Under the pieces are notes generated by a model. The model saw only the letters and a program-made list of their open reading frames with translations. It did no database searches and was not told the DNA's origin. DNA of 64,000 bases from Auanema rhodensis (taxonomy: Eukaryota; Nematoda; Chromadorea; Rhabditida; Rhabditidae). Below, piece after piece: positions 39,418 to 52,441 of the stretch; the first letter of the stretch is position 1; every line of letters begins with the position of its first letter. Where the stretch lies: the NCBI GenBank assembly GCA_964057225.1, contig OZ059896.1, forward strand, positions 23,060,501 through 23,124,500, read 5' to 3'. The translations under genes were made by a program, and so were the position numbers.

Positions 39418-40825
39418 TCAAAATTAGATTCCCCATGTCCATATTAGTCTAAAAACAAATTTTTATTGATATTGGTTCATGGTAACCATGTCTTTGAAAT
39501 TTACGTGAACTTTAATTTATGCTAATTAAATGTACACGTGATGTGCTCTTGGTATGTAACTCGCTTCACGTGAAAGATAAAGAGATGCGGTTTTCAAAAT
39601 TAGATTCCCCATGTCCATATTAGTCTAAAAACAAATTTTTATTAATATTGGTTCATGGTAACCATGTCTTTGAAATTTACGTGAACTTTAATTTATGCTA
39701 ATTAAATGTACACGTGATGTGCACTTGGTATGTAACTCGCTTCACGTGAAAGAAAAAGAGATGCGGTTTTCAAAATTAGATTCCCCATGTCCATATTAGT
39801 CTAAAAACAAATTTTTATTGATATTGGTTCATGGTAACCATGACTTTGAAATTTACGTGAACTTTAATTTATGCTAATTAAATGTACACGTGATGTGCAC
39901 TTGGTATGTAACTCGCTTCACGTGAAAGATAAAGAGATGCGGTTTTCAAAATTAGATTCCCCATTTCCATATTAGTCTAAAAACAAATTTTTATTAATAT
40001 TGGTTCATGGTAACCATGTCTTTGAAATTTACGTGAACTTTAATTTATGCTAATTAAATGTACACGTGATGTGCACTTGGTATGTAACTCGCTTCACGTG
40101 AAAGAAAAAGAGATGCGGTTTTCAAAATTAGATTCCCCATGTCCATATTAGTCTAAAAACAAATTTTTATTGATATTGGTTCATGGTAACCATGACTTTG
40201 AAATTTACGTGAACTTTAATTTATGCTAATTAAATGTACACGTGATGTGCACTTGGTATGTAACTCGCTTCACGTGAAAGATAAAGAGATGCGGTTTTCA
40301 AAATTAGATTCCCCATGTCCATATTAGTCTAAAAACAAATTTTTATTAATATTGGTTCATGGTAACCATGTCTTTGAAATTTACGTGAACTTTAATTTAT
40401 GCTAATTAAATGTACACGTGATGTGCACTTGGTATGTAACTCGCTTCACGTGAAAGAAAAAGAGATGCGGTTTTCAAAATTAGATTCCCCATGTCCATAT
40501 TAGTCTAAAAACAAATTTTTATTGATATTGGTTCATGGTAACCATGTCTTTGAAATTTACGTGAACTTTAATTTATGCTAATTAAATGTACACGTGATGT
40601 GCTCTTGGTATGTAACTCGCTTCACGTGAAAGATAAAGAGATGCGGTTTTCAAAATTAGATTCCCCATGTCCATATTAGTCTAAAAACAAATTTTTATTA
40701 ATATTGGTTCATGGTAACCATGTCTTTGAAATTTACGTGAACTTTAATTTATGCTAATTAAATGTACACGTGATGTGCACTTGGTATGTAACTCGCTTCA
40801 CGTGAAAGAAAAAGAGATGCGGTTT
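39418..40825 (+). repeat. Superblock 2, module beta, first segment
   Basis: Monomers 225-232: D with GTGCTCTTGG, A with GAAAGAAAAAG, B, A with CCATTTCCAT and GAAAGAAAAAG, B, A with GAAAGAAAAAG, D with GTGCTCTTGG, A with GAAAGAAAAAG. The nine monomers 39242-40825 recur at 43290-44873, offset 4048 bp (23 monomers). Confidence 0.85.
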
Positions 40826-42233
40826 TCAAAATTAGATTCCCCATGTCCATATTAGTCTAAAAACAAATTTTTATTGATATTGGTTCATGGTAACCATGAC
40901 TTTGAAATTTACGTGAACTTTAATTTATGCTAATTAAATGTACACGTGATGTGCACTTGGTAAGTAACTCGCTTCACGTGAAAGATAAAGAGATGCGGTT
41001 TTCAAAATTAGATTCCCCATGTCCATATTAGTCTAAAAACAAATTTTTATTGATATTGCTTCATGGTAACCATGACTTTGAAATTTACGTGAACTTTAAT
41101 TTATGCTAATTAAATGTACACGTGATGTGCACTTGGTATGTAACTCGCTTCACGTGAAAGATAAAGAGATGCGGTTTTCAAAATTAGATTCCCCATGTCC
41201 ATATTAGTCTAAAAACAAATTTTTATTGATATTGGTGCATGGTAACCATGACTTTGAAATTTACGTGAACTTTAATTTATGCTAATTAAATGTACACTTG
41301 ATGTACACTTGGTATGTAACTCGCTTCACATGAAAGATAAAGAGATGCGGTTTTCAAAATTAGATTCCCCATGTCCATATTAGTCTAAAAACAAATTTTT
41401 ATTGATATTGGTTCATGGTAACCATGACTTTGAAATTTACGTGAACTTTAATTTATGCTAATTAAATGTACACGTGATGTGCACTTGGTAAGTAACTCGC
41501 TTCACGTGAAAGATAAAGAGATGCGGTTTTCAAAATTAGATTCCCCATGTCCATATTAGTCTAAAAACAAATTTTTATTGATATTGCTTCATGGTAACCA
41601 TGACTTTGAAATTTACGTGAACTTTAATTTATGCTAATTAAATGTACACGTGATGTGCACTTGGTATGTAACTCGCTTCACGTGAAAGATAAAGAGATGC
41701 GGTTTTCAAAATTAGATTCCCCATGTCCATATTAGTCTAAAAACAAATTTTTATTGATATTGGTGCATGGTAACCATGACTTTGAAATTTACGTGAACTT
41801 TAATTTATGCTAATTAAATGTACACTTGATGTACACTTGGTATGTAACTCGCTTCACATGAAAGATAAAGAGATGCGGTTTTCAAAATTAGATTCCCCAT
41901 GTCCATATTAGTCTAAAAACAAATTTTTATTGATATTGGTTCATGGTAACCATGACTTTGAAATTTACGTGAACTTTAATTTATGCTAATTAAATGTACA
42001 CGTGATGTGCACTTGGTAAGTAACTCGCTTCACGTGAAAGATAAAGAGATGCGGTTTTCAAAATTAGATTCCCCATGTCCATATTAGTCTAAAAACAAAT
42101 TTTTATTGATATTGCTTCATGGTAACCATGACTTTGAAATTTACGTGAACTTTAATTTATGCTAATTAAATGTACACGTGATGTGCACTTGGTATGTAAC
42201 TCGCTTCACGTGAAAGATAAAGAGATGCGGTTT
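40826..42233 (+). repeat. Trimer HOR (B-B-B), 528 bp, 2.67 copies
   Basis: Units start at 40826, 41354 and 41882; the last has only two monomers. In each, the first monomer has GGTAAGTAAC (A at 138), the second ATTGCTTCATGG, and the third GGTGCATGG with CACTTGATGTACAC and CACATGAAAG. The third-monomer markers hit three of the short palindromes at once. The trimer is inserted within beta-type sequence. Confidence 0.9.
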
Positions 42234-44169
42234 TCAAAATTAGATTCCCCATGTCCATATTAGTCTAAAAACAAATTTTTATTAATATTGGTTCATGGTA
42301 ACCATGTCTTTGAAATTTACGTGAACTTTAATTTATGCTAATTAAATGTACACGTGATGTGCACTTGGTATGTAACTCGCTTCACGTGAAAGATAAAGAG
42401 ATGCGGTTTTCAAAATTAGATTCCCCATGTCCATATTAGTCTAAAAACAAATTTTTATTGATATTGGTTCATGGTAACCATGACTTTGAAATTTACGTGA
42501 ACTTTAATTTATGCTAATTAAATGTACACGTGATGTGCACTTGGTATGTAACTCGCTTCACGTGAAAGATAAAGAGATGCGGTTTTCAAAATTAGATTCC
42601 CTATGTCCATATTAGTCTAAAAACAAATTGTTATTGATATTGGTTCATGGTAACCATGTCTTTGAAATTTTCGTGAACTTTAATTTATGCTAATTAAATG
42701 TACACGTGATGTGCACTTGGTATGTAACTCGCTTCATGTGAAAGATAAAGAGATGCGGTTTTCAAAATTAGATTCCCCATGTCCATATTAGTCTAAAAAC
42801 AAATTTTTATTGATATTGGTTCATGGTAACCATGTCTTTGAAATTTACGTGAACTTTAATTTATGCTAATTAAATGTACACGTGATGTGCTCTTGGTATG
42901 TAACTCGCTTCACGTGAAAGATAAAGAGATGCGGTTTTCAAAATTAGATTCCCCATGTCCATATTAGTCTAAAAACAAATTTTTATTAATATTGGTTCAT
43001 GGTAACCATGTCTTTGAAATTTACGTGAACTTTAATTTATGCTAATTAAATGTACACGTGATGTGCACTTGGTATGTAACTCGCTTCACGTGAAAGAAAA
43101 AGAGATGCGGTTTTCAAAATTAGATTCCCCATGTCCATATTAGTCTAAAAACAAATTTTTATTGATATTGGTTCATGGTAACCATGACTTTGAAATTTAC
43201 GTGAACTTTAATTTATGCTAATTAAATGTACACGTGATGTGCACTTGGTATGTAACTCGCTTCACGTGAAAGATAAAGAGATGCGGTTTTCAAAATTAGA
43301 TTCCCTATGTCCATATTAGTCTAAAAACAAATTGTTATTGATATTGGTTCATGGTAACCATGTCTTTGAAATTTTCGTGAACTTTAATTTATGCTAATTA
43401 AATGTACACGTGATGTGCACTTGGTATGTAACTCGCTTCATGTGAAAGATAAAGAGATGCGGTTTTCAAAATTAGATTCCCCATGTCCATATTAGTCTAA
43501 AAACAAATTTTTATTGATATTGGTTCATGGTAACCATGTCTTTGAAATTTACGTGAACTTTAATTTATGCTAATTAAATGTACACGTGATGTGCTCTTGG
43601 TATGTAACTCGCTTCACGTGAAAGATAAAGAGATGCGGTTTTCAAAATTAGATTCCCCATGTCCATATTAGTCTAAAAACAAATTTTTATTAATATTGGT
43701 TCATGGTAACCATGTCTTTGAAATTTACGTGAACTTTAATTTATGCTAATTAAATGTACACGTGATGTGCACTTGGTATGTAACTCGCTTCACGTGAAAG
43801 AAAAAGAGATGCGGTTTTCAAAATTAGATTCCCCATGTCCATATTAGTCTAAAAACAAATTTTTATTGATATTGGTTCATGGTAACCATGACTTTGAAAT
43901 TTACGTGAACTTTAATTTATGCTAATTAAATGTACACGTGATGTGCACTTGGTATGTAACTCGCTTCACGTGAAAGATAAAGAGATGCGGTTTTCAAAAT
44001 TAGATTCCCCATTTCCATATTAGTCTAAAAACAAATTTTTATTAATATTGGTTCATGGTAACCATGTCTTTGAAATTTACGTGAACTTTAATTTATGCTA
44101 ATTAAATGTACACGTGATGTGCACTTGGTATGTAACTCGCTTCACGTGAAAGAAAAAGAGATGCGGTTT
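42234..44169 (+). repeat. Beta/alpha mosaic with 4-mer duplication
   Basis: After A and B monomers, the 4-mer D (TCCCTATG, GTTATTG), D (GTGCTCTTGG), A (GAAAGAAAAAG), B is present at 42586-43289 and again at 43290-43993 (704 bp each). This is followed by the A monomer with CCATTTCCAT. The sequence 43290-44873 repeats 39242-40825. Confidence 0.85.
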
Positions 44170-46633
44170 TCAAAATTAGATTCCCCATGTCCATATTAGT
44201 CTAAAAACAAATTTTTATTGATATTGGTTCATGGTAACCATGACTTTGAAATTTACGTGAACTTTAATTTATGCTAATTAAATGTACACGTGATGTGCAC
44301 TTGGTATGTAACTCGCTTCACGTGAAAGATAAAGAGATGCGGTTTTCAAAATTAGATTCCCCATGTCCATATTAGTCTAAAAACAAATTTTTATTAATAT
44401 TGGTTCATGGTAACCATGTCTTTGAAATTTACGTGAACTTTAATTTATGCTAATTAAATGTACACGTGATGTGCACTTGGTATGTAACTCGCTTCACGTG
44501 AAAGAAAAAGAGATGCGGTTTTCAAAATTAGATTCCCCATGTCCATATTAGTCTAAAAACAAATTTTTATTGATATTGGTTCATGGTAACCATGTCTTTG
44601 AAATTTACGTGAACTTTAATTTATGCTAATTAAATGTACACGTGATGTGCTCTTGGTATGTAACTCGCTTCACGTGAAAGATAAAGAGATGCGGTTTTCA
44701 AAATTAGATTCCCCATGTCCATATTAGTCTAAAAACAAATTTTTATTAATATTGGTTCATGGTAACCATGTCTTTGAAATTTACGTGAACTTTAATTTAT
44801 GCTAATTAAATGTACACGTGATGTGCACTTGGTATGTAACTCGCTTCACGTGAAAGAAAAAGAGATGCGGTTTTCAAAATTAGATTCCCCATGTCCATAT
44901 TAGTCTAAAAACAAATTTTTATTGATATTGGTTCATGGTAACCATGACTTTGAAATTTACGTGAACTTTAATTTATGCTAATTAAATGTACACGTGATGT
45001 GCACTTGGTATGTAACTCGCTTCACGTGAAAGATAAAGAGATGCGGTTTTCAAAATTAGATTCCCCATTTCCATATTAGTCTAAAAACAAATTTTTATTA
45101 ATATTGGTTCATGGTAACCATGTCTTTGAAATTTACGTGAACTTTAATTTATGCTAATTAAATGTACACGTGATGTGCACTTGGTATGTAACTCGCTTCA
45201 CGTGAAAGAAAAAGAGATGCGGTTTTCAAAATTAGATTCCCCATGTCCATATTAGTCTAAAAACAAATTTTTATTGATATTGGTTCATGGTAACCATGAC
45301 TTTGAAATTTACGTGAACTTTAATTTATGCTAATTAAATGTACACGTGATGTGCACTTGGTATGTAACTCGCTTCACGTGAAAGATAAAGAGATGCGGTT
45401 TTCAAAATTAGATTCCCCATTTCCATATTAGTCTAAAAACAAATTTGTATTAATATTGGCTCATGGTAACCATGTCTTTGAAATTTACGTGAACTTTAAT
45501 TTATGCTAATTAAATGTACACGTGATGTGCACTTGGTATGTAACTCGCTTCACGTGAAAGATAAAGAGATGCGGTTTTCAAAATTAGATTCCCCATGTCC
45601 ATATTAGTCTAAAAACAAATTTTTATTGATATTGGTTCATGGTAACCATGATTTTGAAATTTACGTGAACTTTAATTTATGCTAATTAAATGTACACGTG
45701 ATGTGCACTTGGTATGTAACTCGCTTCACGTGAAAGATAAAGAAATGCGGTTTTCAAAATTAGATTCCCCATGTCCATTTTAGTCTAAAAACAAATTTTT
45801 ATTGATATTGGTTCATGGTAACCATGACTTTGAAATTTACGTGAACTTTAATTTATGCTAATTAAATGTACACGTGATGTGCACTTGGTATGTAACTCGC
45901 TTCACGTGAAAGATAAAGAGATGCGGTTTTCAAAATTAGATTCCCCATGTCCATATTAGTCTAAAAACAAATTTTTATTAATATTGGTTCATGGTAACCA
46001 TGTCTTTGAAATTTACGTGAACTTTAATTTATGCTAATTAAATGTACACGTGATGTGCTCTTGGTATGTAACTCGCTTCACGTGAAAGATAAAGAGATGC
46101 GGTTTTCAAAATTAGGTTCCCCATGTCCATATTAGTCTAAAAACAAATTTTTATTGATATTGGTTCATGGTAACCATGACTTTGAAATTTACGTGAACTT
46201 TAATTTATGCTAATTAAATGTACACGTGATGTGCACTTGGTATGTAACTCGCTTCACGTGAAAGATAAAGAGATGCGGTTTTCAAAATTAGATTCCCCAT
46301 GTCCATATTAGTCTAAAAACAAATTTTTATTAATATTGGTTCATGGTAACCATGTCTTTGAAATTTACGTGAACTTTAATTTATGCTAATTAAATGTACA
46401 CGTGATGTGCACTTGGTATGTAACTCGCTTCACGTGAAAGATAAAGAGATGCGGTTTTCAAAATTAGATTCCCCATGTCCATATTAGTCTAAAAACAAAT
46501 TTTTATTAATATTGGTTCATGGTAACCATGTCTTTGAAATTTACGTGAACTTTAATTTATGCTAATTAAATGTACACGTGATGTGCACTTGGTATGTAAC
46601 TCGCTTCACGTGAAAGATAAAGAGATGCGGTTT
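44170..46633 (+). repeat. Superblock 2, beta 14-mer HOR, unit 1 (2464 bp)
   Basis: Monomers 252-265: B, A (GAAAGAAAAAG), D (GTGCTCTTGG), A (GAAAGAAAAAG), B, A (CCATTTCCAT, GAAAGAAAAAG), B, A (CCATTTCCAT with TTTGTATT and ATTGGCTCATGG), E ending GAAATG, B (TCCATTTTAG), A (GTGCTCTTGG), B, A, A. One private difference from unit 2 is visible: ATTAGGTTCC at 46106. Confidence 0.88.
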
Positions 46634-49097
46634 TCAAAATTAGATTCCCCATGTCCATATTAGTCTAAAAACAAATTTTTATTGATATTGGTTCATGGTA
46701 ACCATGACTTTGAAATTTACGTGAACTTTAATTTATGCTAATTAAATGTACACGTGATGTGCACTTGGTATGTAACTCGCTTCACGTGAAAGATAAAGAG
46801 ATGCGGTTTTCAAAATTAGATTCCCCATGTCCATATTAGTCTAAAAACAAATTTTTATTAATATTGGTTCATGGTAACCATGTCTTTGAAATTTACGTGA
46901 ACTTTAATTTATGCTAATTAAATGTACACGTGATGTGCACTTGGTATGTAACTCGCTTCACGTGAAAGAAAAAGAGATGCGGTTTTCAAAATTAGATTCC
47001 CCATGTCCATATTAGTCTAAAAACAAATTTTTATTGATATTGGTTCATGGTAACCATGTCTTTGAAATTTACGTGAACTTTAATTTATGCTAATTAAATG
47101 TACACGTGATGTGCTCTTGGTATGTAACTCGCTTCACGTGAAAGATAAAGAGATGCGGTTTTCAAAATTAGATTCCCCATGTCCATATTAGTCTAAAAAC
47201 AAATTTTTATTAATATTGGTTCATGGTAACCATGTCTTTGAAATTTACGTGAACTTTAATTTATGCTAATTAAATGTACACGTGATGTGCACTTGGTATG
47301 TAACTCGCTTCACGTGAAAGAAAAAGAGATGCGGTTTTCAAAATTAGATTCCCCATGTCCATATTAGTCTAAAAACAAATTTTTATTGATATTGGTTCAT
47401 GGTAACCATGACTTTGAAATTTACGTGAACTTTAATTTATGCTAATTAAATGTACACGTGATGTGCACTTGGTATGTAACTCGCTTCACGTGAAAGATAA
47501 AGAGATGCGGTTTTCAAAATTAGATTCCCCATTTCCATATTAGTCTAAAAACAAATTTTTATTAATATTGGTTCATGGTAACCATGTCTTTGAAATTTAC
47601 GTGAACTTTAATTTATGCTAATTAAATGTACACGTGATGTGCACTTGGTATGTAACTCGCTTCACGTGAAAGAAAAAGAGATGCGGTTTTCAAAATTAGA
47701 TTCCCCATGTCCATATTAGTCTAAAAACAAATTTTTATTGATATTGGTTCATGGTAACCATGACTTTGAAATTTACGTGAACTTTAATTTATGCTAATTA
47801 AATGTACACGTGATGTGCACTTGGTATGTAACTCGCTTCACGTGAAAGATAAAGAGATGCGGTTTTCAAAATTAGATTCCCCATTTCCATATTAGTCTAA
47901 AAACAAATTTGTATTAATATTGGCTCATGGTAACCATGTCTTTGAAATTTACGTGAACTTTAATTTATGCTAATTAAATGTACACGTGATGTGCACTTGG
48001 TATGTAACTCGCTTCACGTGAAAGATAAAGAGATGCGGTTTTCAAAATTAGATTCCCCATGTCCATATTAGTCTAAAAACAAATTTTTATTGATATTGGT
48101 TCATGGTAACCATGATTTTGAAATTTACGTGAACTTTAATTTATGCTAATTAAATGTACACGTGATGTGCACTTGGTATGTAACTCGCTTCACGTGAAAG
48201 ATAAAGAAATGCGGTTTTCAAAATTAGATTCCCCATGTCCATTTTAGTCTAAAAACAAATTTTTATTGATATTGGTTCATGGTAACCATGACTTTGAAAT
48301 TTACGTGAACTTTAATTTATGCTAATTAAATGTACACGTGATGTGCACTTGGTATGTAACTCGCTTCACGTGAAAGATAAAGAGATGCGGTTTTCAAAAT
48401 TAGATTCCCCATGTCCATATTAGTCTAAAAACAAATTTTTATTAATATTGGTTCATGGTAACCATGTCTTTGAAATTTACGTGAACTTTAATTTATGCTA
48501 ATTAAATGTACACGTGATGTGCTCTTGGTATGTAACTCGCTTCACGTGAAAGATAAAGAGATGCGGTTTTCAAAATTAGATTCCCCATGTCCATATTAGT
48601 CTAAAAACAAATTTTTATTGATATTGGTTCATGGTAACCATGACTTTGAAATTTACGTGAACTTTAATTTATGCTAATTAAATGTACACGTGATGTGCAC
48701 TTGGTATGTAACTCGCTTCACGTGAAAGATAAAGAGATGCGGTTTTCAAAATTAGATTCCCCATGTCCATATTAGTCTAAAAACAAATTTTTATTAATAT
48801 TGGTTCATGGTAACCATGTCTTTGAAATTTACGTGAACTTTAATTTATGCTAATTAAATGTACACGTGATGTGCACTTGGTATGTAACTCGCTTCACGTG
48901 AAAGATAAAGAGATGCGGTTTTCAAAATTAGATTCCCCATGTCCATATTAGTCTAAAAACAAATTTTTATTAATATTGGTTCATGGTAACCATGTCTTTG
49001 AAATTTACGTGAACTTTAATTTATGCTAATTAAATGTACACGTGATGTGCACTTGGTATGTAACTCGCTTCACGTGAAAGATAAAGAGATGCGGTTT
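46634..49097 (+). repeat. Superblock 2, beta 14-mer HOR, unit 2 (2464 bp)
   Basis: Monomers 266-279 repeat all the markers of unit 1, including the distinctive TTTGTATT/ATTGGCTC monomer (47866), E (48042) and TCCATTTTAG (48218). Part of it (from 46986) also aligns with superblock 1 at 22701 with a 24285-bp offset, which links the two superblocks. Confidence 0.88.
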
Positions 49098-51913
49098 TCA
49101 AAATTAGATTCCCCATGTCCATATTAGTCTAAAAACAAATTTTTATTAATATTGGTTCATGGTAACCATGTCTTTGAAATTTACGTGAACTTTAATTTAT
49201 GCTAATTAAATGTACACGTGATGTGCACTTGGTATGTAACTCGCTTCACGTGAAAGATAAAGAGATGCGGTTTTCAAAATTAAATTCCCCATGTCCATAT
49301 TAGTCTAAAAACAAATTTTTATTGATATTGGTTCATGGTAACCATGACTTTGAAATTTACGTGAACTTTAATTTATGCTAATTAAATGTACACGTGATGT
49401 GCACTTGGTATGTAACTCGCTTCACGTGAAAGATAAAGAGATGCGGTTTTCAAAATTAGATTCCCCATGTCCATATTAGTCTAAAAACAACTTTTTATTA
49501 ATATTGGTTCATGGTAACCATGTCTTTGAAATTTACGTGAACTTTAATTTATGCTAATTAAATGTACACGTGATGTGCACTTGGTATGTAACTCGCTTCA
49601 CGTGAAAGATAAAGAGATGCGGTTTTCAAAATTAGATTCCCCATGTCCATATTAGTCTAAAAACAAATTTTTATTGATATTGGTTCATGGTAACCATGAC
49701 TTTGAAATTTACGTGAACTTTAATTTATGCTAATTAAATGTACACGTGATGTGCACTTGGTATGTAACTCGCTTCACGTGAAAGATAAAGAGATGCGGTT
49801 TTCAAAATTAGATTCCCCATGTCCATATTAGTCTAAAAACAACTTTTTATTAATATTGGTTCATGGTAACCATGTCTTTGAAATTTACGTGAACTTTAAT
49901 TTATGCTAATTAAATGTACACGTGATGTGCACTTGGTATGTAACTCGCTTCACGTGAAAGATAAAGAGATGCGGTTTTCAAAATTAGATTCCCCATGTCC
50001 ATATTAGTCTAAAAACAAATTTTTATTAATATTGGTTCATGGTAACCATGTCTTTGAAATTTACGTGAACTTTAATTTATGCTAATTAAATGTACACGTG
50101 ATGTGCACTTGGTATGTAACTCGCTTCACGTGAAAGATAAAGAGATGCGGTTTTCAAAATTAAATTCCCCATGTCCATATTAGTCTAAAAACAAATTTTT
50201 ATTGATATTGGTTCATGGTAACCATGACTTTGAAATTTACGTGAACTTTAATTTATGCTAATTAAATGTACACGTGATGTGCACTTGGTATGTAACTCGC
50301 TTCACGTGAAAGATAAAGAGATGCGGTTTTCAAAATTAGATTCCCCATGTCCATATTAGTCTAAAAACAAATTTTTATTGATATTGCTTCATGGTAACCA
50401 TGACTTTGAAATTTACGTGAACTTTAATTTATGCTAATTAAATGTACACGTGATGTGCACTTGGTATGTAACTCGCTTCACGTGAAAGATAAAGAGATGC
50501 GGTTTTCAAAATTAGATTCCCCATGTCCATATTAGTCTAAAAACAAATTTTTATTAATATTGGTTCATGGTAACCATGACTTTGAAATTTACGTGAACTT
50601 TAATTTATGCTAATTAAATGTACACGTGATGTGCACTTGGTATGTAACTCGCTTCACGTGAAAGATAAAGAGATGCGGTTTTCAAAATTAGATTCCCCAT
50701 GTCCATATTAGTCTAAAAACAACTTTTTATTAATATTGGTTCATGGTAACCATGTCTTTGAAATTTACGTGAACTTTAATTTATGCTAATTAAATGTACA
50801 CGTGATGTGCACTTGGTATGTAACTCGCTTCACGTGAAAGATAAAGAGATGCGGTTTTCAAAATTAGATTCCCCATGTCCATATTAGTCTAAAAACAAAT
50901 TTTTATTAATATTGGTTCATGGTAACCATGTCTTTGAAATTTACGTGAACTTTAATTTATGCTAATTAAATGTACACGTGATGTGCACTTGGTATGTAAC
51001 TCGCTTCACGTGAAAGATAAAGAGATGCGGTTTTCAAAATTAAATTCCCCATGTCCATATTAGTCTAAAAACAAATTTTTATTGATATTGGTTCATGGTA
51101 ACCATGACTTTGAAATTTACGTGAACTTTAATTTATGCTAATTAAATGTACACGTGATGTGCACTTGGTATGTAACTCGCTTCACGTGAAAGATAAAGAG
51201 ATGCGGTTTTCAAAATTAGATTCCCCATGTCCATATTAGTCTAAAAACAAATTTTTATTGATATTGGTTCATGGTAACCATGACTTTGAAATTTACGTGA
51301 ACTTTAATTTATGCTAATTAAATGTACACGTGATGTGCACTTGGTATGTAACTCGCTTCACGTGAAAGATAAAGAGATGCGGTTTTCAAAATTAGATTCC
51401 CCATGTCCATATTAGTCTAAAAACAAATTTTTATTGATATTGCTTCATGGTAACCATGACTTTGAAATTTACGTGAACTTTAATTTATGCTAATTAAATG
51501 TACACGTGATGTGCACTTGGTATGTAACTCGCTTCACGTGAAAGATAAAGAGATGCGGTTTTCAAAATTAGATTCCCCATGTCCATATTAGTCTAAAAAC
51601 AAATTTTTATTAATATTGGTTCATGGTAACCATGACTTTGAAATTTACGTGAACTTTAATTTATGCTAATTAAATGTACACGTGATGTGCACTTGGTATG
51701 TAACTCGCTTCACGTGAAAGATAAAGAGATGCGGTTTTCAAAATTAGATTCCCCATGTCCATATTAGTCTAAAAACAAATTTTTATTGATATTGCTTCAT
51801 GGTAACCATGACTTTGAAATTTACGTGAACTTTAATTTATGCTAATTAAATGTACACGTGATGTGCACTTGGTATGTAACTCGCTTCACGTAAAAGATAA
51901 AGAGATGCGGTTT
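49098..51913 (+). repeat. Superblock 2, module gamma
   Basis: AATTAAATTCC B monomers lie at 49274, 50154 and 51034; AACAACTTTTT A monomers at 49450, 49802 and 50682; ATTGCTTCATGG B monomers at 50330, 51386 and 51738. A 5-mer (49802-50681) and a 6-mer (50682-51737) version of the same unit sit side by side, differing by one B monomer. The 6-mer equals 25165-26220 of superblock 1. The last monomer ends CACGTAAAAG, as does 27629. Confidence 0.85.
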
Positions 51914-52441
51914 TCAAAATTAGATTCCCCATGTCCATATTAGTCTAAAAACAATTTTTTATTAATATTGGTTCATGGTAACCATGTCTTTGAAATTTAC
52001 GTGAACTTTAATTTATGCTAATTAAATGTACACGTGATGTGCACTTGGTATGTAACTCGCTTCAAGTGAAAGATAAAGAGATGCGGTTTTCAAAATTAGA
52101 TTCCCCATGTCCATATTAGTCTAAAAACAAATTTTTATTAATATTGGTTCATGGTAACCATGTCTTTGAAATTTACGTGAACTTTAATTTATGCTAATTA
52201 AATGTACACGTGATGTGCACTTGGTATGTAACTCGCTTCACGTGAAAGATAAAGAGATGCGGTTTTCAAAATTAGATTCCCCATGTCCATATTAGTCTAA
52301 AAACAAATTTTTATTGATATTGGTTCATGGTAACCATGACTTTGAAATTTACGTGAACTTTAATTTATGCTAATTAAATGTACACGTGATGTGCACTTGG
52401 TATGTAACTCGCTTCACGTGAAAGATAAAGAGATGCGGTTT
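51914..52441 (+). repeat. Superblock 2, delta lead-in (three monomers)
   Basis: Monomers A (AACAATTTTTT, ending CTTCAAGTG), A, B correspond to 28509-29036, where the first also ends CTTCAAGTG, a variant seen only at these two places. The match continues to 54024 versus 30619 at a constant offset of 23405 bp. Confidence 0.85.
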
